NCBI GenBank assembly: GCA_947561585.1 | Contig: CANNZV010002369.1 | Span: forward strand, 1 to 64,000 | Source of the DNA: Caprella mutica | Lineage: Eukaryota; Arthropoda; Malacostraca; Amphipoda; Caprellidae | DNA length: 64,000 nucleotides | Direction of reading: 5' to 3' | Shown: positions 27,201-36,200 of the stretch, one piece after another | Layout of the letters: each line of letters begins with the position of its first letter | How positions within the stretch are numbered: the first letter of the stretch is position 1 | The notes under the pieces: model-generated | Databases searched by the model: none | The model's input: the letters and a program-made list of their open reading frames with translations, nothing else | Told to the model about the DNA's origin: nothing | Position numbers and translations under genes: made by a program

Positions 27201-30200
27201 GGGTGAGTAAACTTCCCTCAACTACTGGTGTGTAGGTGAGTAAACTTACCCTCAACTGCAGTGTACTGGCTAGGAAGGATTTTTTCAGTGTATCGTGTAG
27301 TGGCTAGGAAGGATCTTTTCAGTGTACCGTGTAGTGGCTAGGAAGGATCTTTTCAGTGTACCGTGTAGTGGCTAGGAAGAATCTTTTCAGTGTACCGTGT
27401 AGTGGCTAGGAAGAATCTTTCCAGTGTACCGTGTAGTGGCTAGGAAGAATCTTTTCAGTGTATCGTGTACTGGCTAGGAAGAATCTTTTCAGTGTACCGT
27501 GTAGTGGCTAGGAAGAATCTTTTCAGTGTATCGTGTAGTGGCTAGGAAGAATCTTTTCAGTGTACCGTGTAGTGGCTAGGAAGAATCTTTTCAGTGTATC
27601 GTGTACTGGCTAGGAAGAATCTTTTCAGTGTATCGTGTACTGGCTAGGAAGGATCTTTTCAGTGTATCGTGTAGTGGCTAGGAAGGATCTTTTCAGTGTA
27701 CCGTGTAGTGGCTAGGAAGATAGGGTGTGTACCCCTAGATGTCCCACTACCTCACACTGCTAATACTGCTCCTCTCTCTCTCCAGTTACAATAACAACGA
27801 AGAGTCTCCTCATGATCCTGATGGTGTGGCTCTGGTTTGGAACACCAGGTACAAGAAAGATACTCCTGAGTACATCTTCCACTGCCAGAGTCCTGTGATG
27901 TGTGCCACCTTTGCTAGGTAGGTACTACATTTGCTAGGTAGGTACCGAGAGAGTGAGAGTGTATATTTGCCGTTTTGCACAATCTCGAGAATGCGTCGAG
28001 TGTTTTTATGTAGTCTGTTGTATCCGCTAGTTTGTTGTAGCTACTGAACACTTCGTTATTGTTTAATGACCTAGCAGGGGTGTTCGGGGGGCGGCACGCA
28101 TCCCGATACACATTCACTAGTAGCTACAGCAAACACTCCCATAAGACAAACCTCGTTACTAGACAAAACACTATTTTTTGTCACCTGACAGTTATTCTAT
28201 TGTAAATATTACAAGGAGTAATAATTACAGTGCTATTTTTAAGATAAATATTTAACTTGAATACCTAGTGTAGCTATTATCTTTATGATTTGCTATTTTT
28301 TATGATAGAACATGGGGTGTGTCTGTGATGGCAGAGTCTGTGCTAAAAAGAATTGTGAAAAATCACAGAAAACTAAATACAGTGAAAAAGACTATTCTAA
28401 TTTTATAAATTTTAATTTAGGGTAAGTTCCGAATTATTGGTCAGTAGCTACTGCATCTTCGGACATGGAAGTAAAAACAATATAAAAATTATTAGTTATT
28501 ATCACACAGTGCTATATAATAACTTTTATATTGTTTTTTCTTATATGTCCGAAGATGCAGTACTGACCAATAATTGGGAACTTAATCTAATGAATTTTAT
28601 TTCCATAAAAAATTCCATACTTTTTCTATATGTTTTCCCTTCAAAATTGTTATATTTGTCTCCATTAAATTCTCAATAAACAAATAGAGCTATCGAAATG
28701 TTACAGTCACTGCTTTACTTTTAGAGATAACGATGTTAGTCTAGTAGGAAACTGCCGTAACTCTGGTCTACTGCGAGGTTTTGCTCTATTCGAATTCATA
28801 ATACACTAGATGATGTGCACTCATAGAGCGCATACCTTCTCGGTCACTTATAAAGACATTAATCATCCAATAATCTATGGGTTACAAATGACCTTGACCT
28901 TTGTCCGGATCGCTCCCAAAATCTTCCGGCAATTTGGTTGAATACTTTTTGAGTTTTGCGAATAACAAGATGATAAATAAGAATATGCTGCCTAAAATAT
29001 AACCTTCTGTAATCTTAAACGGTGATAAAAATAACTCGCAGCGCATTCTTGAGATTGTGCATATCGGCCAATTGAACGGAACATATTGTGCAAGTCGGTA
29101 ATAGTATATCGACTGATACCAGCGAAGTGAAAAAAATTACTATAATTTTCTCCTCGTGTGTTAGGTTCCACCCCAACCTGATAGTGGGTGGTACGTACAG
29201 TGGACAGATAGTGATGTGGGACAACAGGAGTCAGAAGAGAACACCTGTACAGCGCAGTCCTCTCTCCACCATTGCCCACACTGTGAGAAACAATATACAC
29301 TATTTTCATTAGACCCTTAGACTTGTTTACATTTTTATGTTAGTTTACTTGAATTATAGCTACCAGTACAGTACCTGTTATTAAATATAAAGTGTGTATT
29401 ATGGATAAACATATTCTGATTGAACAAACACATTGTCTCTCAAAAGCCAAAATAGCCTTTTTTTAAATAATTAGTGTCATTATTATTGTAGCGCGTAGTC
29501 ATGATACTGCCACAAATGATTTGATTCTCCTTGAATTTCTTGTTCTTAATAAAAGTGTGACACACGGACAGACCAAACTGTGGTCTAAAATAAAAGTTTT
29601 AATATTTGAATAAGCTATAACTATTTTCCTTACATTACCACTTTGCAGTCACATTTTAGACAATGAGTTTGAAAATAGACATTAAAAAAAGATCATTCTA
29701 TTTATTTCCTTTTGCTTAGCTAATAGAATCAGCTAAAATCAAACATTTTTGATGTGATAAAAAAAGAAATTGGATATAGATTTGGTAACTGGAAATATTT
29801 AATAATTTGATTTGATAAACTGTTCTATTTGAATGAAGGTAAATTTAATTAGGTACTACATTTGAGTGTTACTTTATTTAAGTTGCTAACAGTTGTACCA
29901 TCTCCCCACAGCACCCTGTGTACTGCATGAAAGTAGTTGGTACTCAGAACGCTCACAACCTCATTAGTATCAGCACTGACGGGAAAATGTGCTCTTGGTC
30001 ACTGGATATGTTACTGCAACCTCAGGTGAGTGAATACTGGCAATGCAGTAGTTAGGTACTGGCAAAGCAGTAGTTAGGTAATGGCAAAGCAGTAGATAGG
30101 TACTGGCAAAGCAGTAGATAGGTACTGGCAAAGCAGTAGATAGGTACTGGCAAAGCAGTAGATAGGTACTGGCAAAGCAGTAGATAGGTACTGGCAAAGC

Positions 30201-33200
30201 AGTAGATAGGTACTGGCAAAGCAGTAGATAGGTACTGGCAAAGCAGTAGATAGGTACTGGCAAAGCAGTAGATAGGTACTGGCAAAGCAGTAGTTAGGTA
30301 ATGGCAAAGCAGTAGATAGGTACTGGCAAAGCAGTAGATAGGTACTGGCAAAGCAGTAGATAGGTACTGGCAAAGCAGTAGATAGGTACTGGCAAAGCAG
30401 TAGATAGGTACTGGCAAAGCAGTAGATAGGTACTGGCAAAGCAGTAGATAGGTACTGGCAAAGCAGTAGATAGGTACTGGCAAAGCAGTAGATAGGTACT
30501 GGCAAAGCAGTAGATAGGTACTGGCAAAGCAGTAGTTAGGTAATGGCAAAGCAGTAGATAGGTACTGGCAAAGCAGTAGATAGGTACTGGCAAAGCAGTA
30601 GATAGGTACTGGCAAAGCAGTAGATAGGTACTGGCAAAGCAGTAGATAGGTAATGGCAAAGCAGTAGATAGGTACTGGCAAAGCAGTAGATAGGTACTGG
30701 CAAAGCAGTAGATAGGTACTGGCAAAGCAGTAGATAGGTACTGGCAAAGCAGTAGATAGGTACTGGCAAAGCAGTAGATAGGTACTGGCAAAGCAGTAGT
30801 TAGGTAATGGCAAAGCAGTAGATAGGTACTGGCAATGCAGTAGATAGGTACTGGCAAAGCAGTACTATAATAGGTAGCTACTCTGAACTATATTTTACCC
30901 TTAAAGGGCAGTAAACTTTAAAAAAATGTCATTTTTCTATTAAAACGATTGCTTAGTAAGAATAAAGCATTCATGTAGAATTGTAATGTTCAATAAAATC
31001 TAATAATGGAAATATATCAATTTATATATAATTAATTTCTTAACAAATACTAATGGTGATGGTGCCACAATCAATGTCGCCATCTTGTAAACAAACAAAT
31101 GGAGATAAGTTTCTACCTAGATTCTAGCTTAAGTGAAGAGATGGCTTTATTTTTAAAGTATGCCTTCTTGTCTTGAATCTTTTAACCATTTTAACGCATA
31201 CATAAATTAATATGAAAACAACAAATATACTCACGTACATACTAATGAGTACATACTAATGTATGTACTAATGAATGAAATAATGAAATATTTGAGCATT
31301 CAAATATTACATAATTAAATATTCTGAATCGATTTAAAACAAATTTGGCGATTGTGTGATTTTAACTTTACTATCCCTTTAAATTTCAAACTTTCAAATA
31401 ATATTTAAAAATTAGCGAAAAGAAGGACAGTGTTTCGAGTTACCAAAAGGCGCCATATAATAAAGAGTGGGGTAGTTGGTGACGTTAGTGGGTGTTATTT
31501 TTGAATGGACAGTTGTAACGAAAAGAAGAGACTGTAAAGGGCCGTTCCGTACACATGTAGGGTCTTTAAGTCTTCCCACCAGACTTTTTGCTAAGCTCCT
31601 ACTTTTTCCACGAGAATATATGAAAAAATCGATATATTACTTATTTATTTATATCGATTTTCTTATATTCTCGTTGAAAAAGTAGGAGGAGCTTAGCAAA
31701 AAGTCTGGTGGGAAGACTTGAAGACCCTACATGTGTACGGCCCTTTAGAGCTTTAAGGTCCAAACACCCGCAAGACTTGATGATGCCACAGCCTCTGGAT
31801 AATTCTATAATAGAGTCAGTTTTATCAGAAGAGGAAGTCCGGAAGGTTGTTGATTATTTCCATCCTGGTTTTACCAGAGGTCCTGATTTTCCTGACTTTG
31901 CTTGGTGTACTTTAACGGGTGCGCATTGTGGTGTCGAACACAAGGCAGATTGTAATACCTTGCACAGGTTAGCTGCAAAGTCCACATCGCACTCTCTTGG
32001 TAGGAATGAACATGTTGACTGCAATTAGCTACTCAAAAGGCAGTCTGGCCTAACTGACTATTGTAAAATAACAAGTTTTTGTTATTGCTTCTGTATGACC
32101 TGATAGCGAGTGGAGCTGAGTGTCTCTGTGTGTACCTGTTGATATTGTCTATAGGATGAATATGATGGTATAATTTCACATTGTCACAATTTAATGTGGA
32201 TTTAAAGTATCGACAGTGGTACAAATGTGTACCAATACGTAGTCAACCTGTTAAGACCGGTGATGGTAAATGGGAAGATTCGGGTTTTGCACTGCACCTG
32301 TCTATTCTGCAGATGAACCATATCAATTTTTGCTTTGGTCTCTTGTCATGACCGATGTCACCACCTTCTTAGCGAGTAGCGTTACTTTAGTCTGTTGCTA
32401 TTACCACAGGAAGTGATGGAGCTGCAACACAAGCAGTCACGCACAGTGGCAGTCACTTCCCTAGCCTTCCCCCATGGAGACGTGAACAACTTCATAGTGG
32501 GCAGTGAAGAGGGGTCTGTATTTACAGGTGAGAGAAGAGGGGTCTGTATTTACAGGTGAGAGAAGAGGGGTCTGTATTAACAGGTGAGAGAAGAGGGGTC
32601 TGTATTTACAGGTGAGAGAAGAGGGGTCTGTATTTACAGGTGAGAGAAGAGGGGTCTGTATTTACAGGTGAGAGAAGAGGGGTCTGTATTTACAGGTGAG
32701 AGAAGAGGGGTCTGTATTTACAGGTGAGAGAAGAGGGTCTGTATTTACAGGTGAGAGAAGAGGGGTCTGTATTTACAGGTGAGAGAAGAGGAGTCTGTAT
32801 TTACAGGTGAGAGAAGAGGGTCTGTATTTACAGGTGAGAGAAGAGGGGTCTGTATTTACAGGTGAGAGAAGAGGGGTCTGTATTTACAGGTGAGAGAAGA
32901 GGGTCTGTATTTACAGGTGAGAGAAGAGGGGTCTGTATTTACAGGTGAGAGAAGAGGGGTCTGTATTTACAGGTGAGAGAAGAGGGTCTGTATTTACAGG
33001 TGAGAGAAGAGGAGTCTGTATTTACAGGTGAGAGAAGAGGGTCTGTATTTACAGGTGAGAGAAGAGGGGTCTGTATTTACAGGTGAGAGAAGAGGAGTCT
33101 GTATTTACAGGTGAGAGAAGAGGGTCTGTATTTACAGGTGAGAGAAGAGGGGTCTGTATTTACAGGTGAGAGAAGAGGAGTCTGTATTTACAGGTGAGAG

Positions 33201-36200
33201 AAGAGGGTCTGTATTTACAGGTGAGAGAAGAGGGTCTGTATTTACAGGTGAGAGAAGAGGAGTCTGTATTTACAGGTGAGAGAAGAGGGGTCTGTATTTA
33301 CAGGTGAGAGAAGAGGGGTCTGTATTTACAGGTGAGAGAAGAGGGGTCTGTATTTACAGGTGAGAGAAGAGGGTCTGTATTTACAGGTGAGAGAAGAGGG
33401 TCTGTATTTACAAGTGAGAGAAGAGGGTCTGTATTTACAAGTGAGAGAAGAGGGTCTGTATTTACAAGTGAGAGAAGAGGGTCTGTATTTACAGGTGAGA
33501 GAAGAGGGGTCTGTATTTACAGGTGAGAGAAGAGGGGTCTGTATTTACAGGTGAGAGAAGAGGGTCTGTATTTACAGGTGAGAGAAGAGGAGTCTGTATT
33601 TACAGGTGAGAGAAGAGGGGTCTGTATTTACAGGTGAGAGAAGAGGGGTCTGTATTTACAGGTGAGAGAAGAGGGGTCTGTATTTACAGGTGAGAGAAGA
33701 GGGGTCTGTATTTACAGGTGAGAGAAGAGGAGTCTGTATTTACAGGTGAGAGAAGAGGGTCTGTATTTACAGGTGAGAGAAGAGGGTCTGTATTTACAGG
33801 TGAGAGAAGAGGGGTCTGTATTTACAGGTGAGAGAAGAGGGGTCTGTATTTACAGGTGAGAGAAGAGGGGTCTGTATTTACAGGTGAGAGAAGAGGGGTC
33901 TGTATTTACAGGTGAGAGAAGAGGGGTCTGTATTTACAGGTGAGAGAAGAGGGGTCTGTATTTACAGGTGAGAGAAGAGGAGTCTGTATTTACAGGTGAG
34001 AGAAGAGGGGTCTGTATTTACAGGTGAGAGAAGAGGGTCTGTATTTACAGGTGAGAGAAGAGGGTCTGTATTTACAGGTGAGAGAAGAGGGTCTGTATTT
34101 ACAGGTGAGAGAAGAGGGTCTGTATTTACAGGTGAGAGAAGAGGGTCTGTATTTACAGGTGAGAGAAGAGGGTCTGTATTTACAGGTGAGAGAAGAGGGG
34201 TCTGTATTTACAGTTGAGAGAAGAGGGGTCTGTATTTACAGGTGAGAGAAGAGGGGTCTGTATTCACAGGTGAAAGAAGAGGGTCTGTATTCACAGGTGA
34301 AAGAAGAGGGTCTGTATTTACAGGTGAAAGAAGAGGGTCTGTATTTACAGGTGAAAGAAGAGGGTCTGTATTCACAGGTGAGAGAAGAGGGTCTGTATTT
34401 ACAGGTGAGAGAAGAGGGGTCTGTATTTACAGGTGAGAGAAGAGGGGTCTGTATTCACAGGTGAAAGAAAAGGGTCTGTATTTACAGGTGAGAGAAGAGG
34501 GGTCTGTATTCACAGGTGAAAGAAAAGGGTCTGTATTTACAGGTGAGAGAAGAGGGGTCTGTATTCACAGGTGAAAGAAAAGGGTCTGTATTCACAGGTG
34601 AAAGAAAAGGGTCTGTATTTACAGGTGAAAGAAAAGGGTCTGTATTTACAGGTGAGAGAAGAGGGGTCTGTATTTACAGGTGAGAGATTGGAGTCTGTAT
34701 CAGACAGTGTGTCTGTCTGTAGCCTTTGATAATATTAATAGAGAATCATTGTTATGAATTTTAAGTAAAAAGTATTTTGGTTAAATAAGTATTTCATAAT
34801 ATGTAGCTTATTGATTATACATACTTTCATATAAATTTAAACCCACTATATTAATTGAATTACCAATCGATGAACTATTAGTCTATGACTCTATATAGCT
34901 ACTTATTTTATACTTTTTTATTGTATTTATAAAGTTTTATTGGTGCCTAATGATATCAACTCCCTGTTCTTTAGCTTGTCGCCACAGCAGCAAGGCAGGC
35001 ATAGTTGATGTGTACGAGGGACATCACGCCCCTGTCACAGGGGTCAGTACTCACTCTACCTCAGGACAAGTTGACTTCAGCCACCTCTTCCTAACCTCTT
35101 CCATAGACTGGACTGTGAAACTGTGGAGCATGAAGGTAAGAGGAAGACGGTAGATGAGTTGAAGTGGTGTATACGATAAGCTGATTGAAATTGTTCAGTG
35201 TGCCCAAATAGGTTATGTTTCTTCTGTTTAAAATTTTAAGAATAGAGTAAACAGCGCATAAGGTTTTTGAGATATTGTCTCTACCGCATAAGTTTCTATC
35301 GATACAGTGCTGTAAGAATAATGTTCTTAAGAATATATCTTCTCTAATTGGTCGGTAAGGGCGGAGCACTAAACTGCTAGTGCTCCGCCCCCCGAGTTTG
35401 CTCCTCCTCCTCCCATATAGTTATGAATTGAATAGTTCAAATTGGTATCCATGCTACCTACAGTTACTATGGATACCAATCACAGAGCATTAGGTAGCTA
35501 GCTACTGTTTCCCATTCTGTATTACCTAATTGGTATCTCCCTCCCACCTATAGCACTGGTCAACTAAGGTCAGTTAAATTGATTTACAAATCGCTACATT
35601 CGCTACCATACCTCGCTACACTGTGTCAAACTTACTCTATTGATAGAATGTAGCAATATCAGCAAATGTGGGGCTGATTGGCTAAAGGCTCTATCAACCA
35701 ATCAACCATCCCTTAACTCATGATTAGGGCTCAGTCAAACGAGCGGTTTCGCTGCAGAGAAACCGCTTTCCAAACGCGTCAGCAAAACCGTTCGCGTCAC
35801 TGAGCACTAAATAACGCTTAATCTAGCTCTATTTCTCCGTGAGTGAAGGTCTATTGTACTGTAGAGCCTCTGCTCACTGATGTTAGTGTCTTTACCCGTT
35901 TGCTCTCCTATCGTCGCTTTTTTGCCCCTCCATCTCGATGTCGTGTCTTACTAGTTATAGCCCCCTGTTTTTACTTAGCCTCATCCTATTATTGTGAGCT
36001 ATTTACCATCACCTCTTCATTTTCCTCTGTACTGATCACCTCATGACAGTTGACACTCTCTAGCTTTTCTGCATCCATGAGCATTGTCACTGACTGGTGG
36101 TAGGTGACTTTGTTCATGGAGCTACTTTCCTTTCTGACTACTTCTTCCAGTCCCTTGTATTTAATTTACTTCACATTTTTTTTTACTCTCTAAATATATT

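Noticed and set aside
30052..30857. Minus-strand frames repeating [20 protein letters not shown]
   Set aside because: Product of the stop-free 22-bp repeat in intron 12, present in every register.
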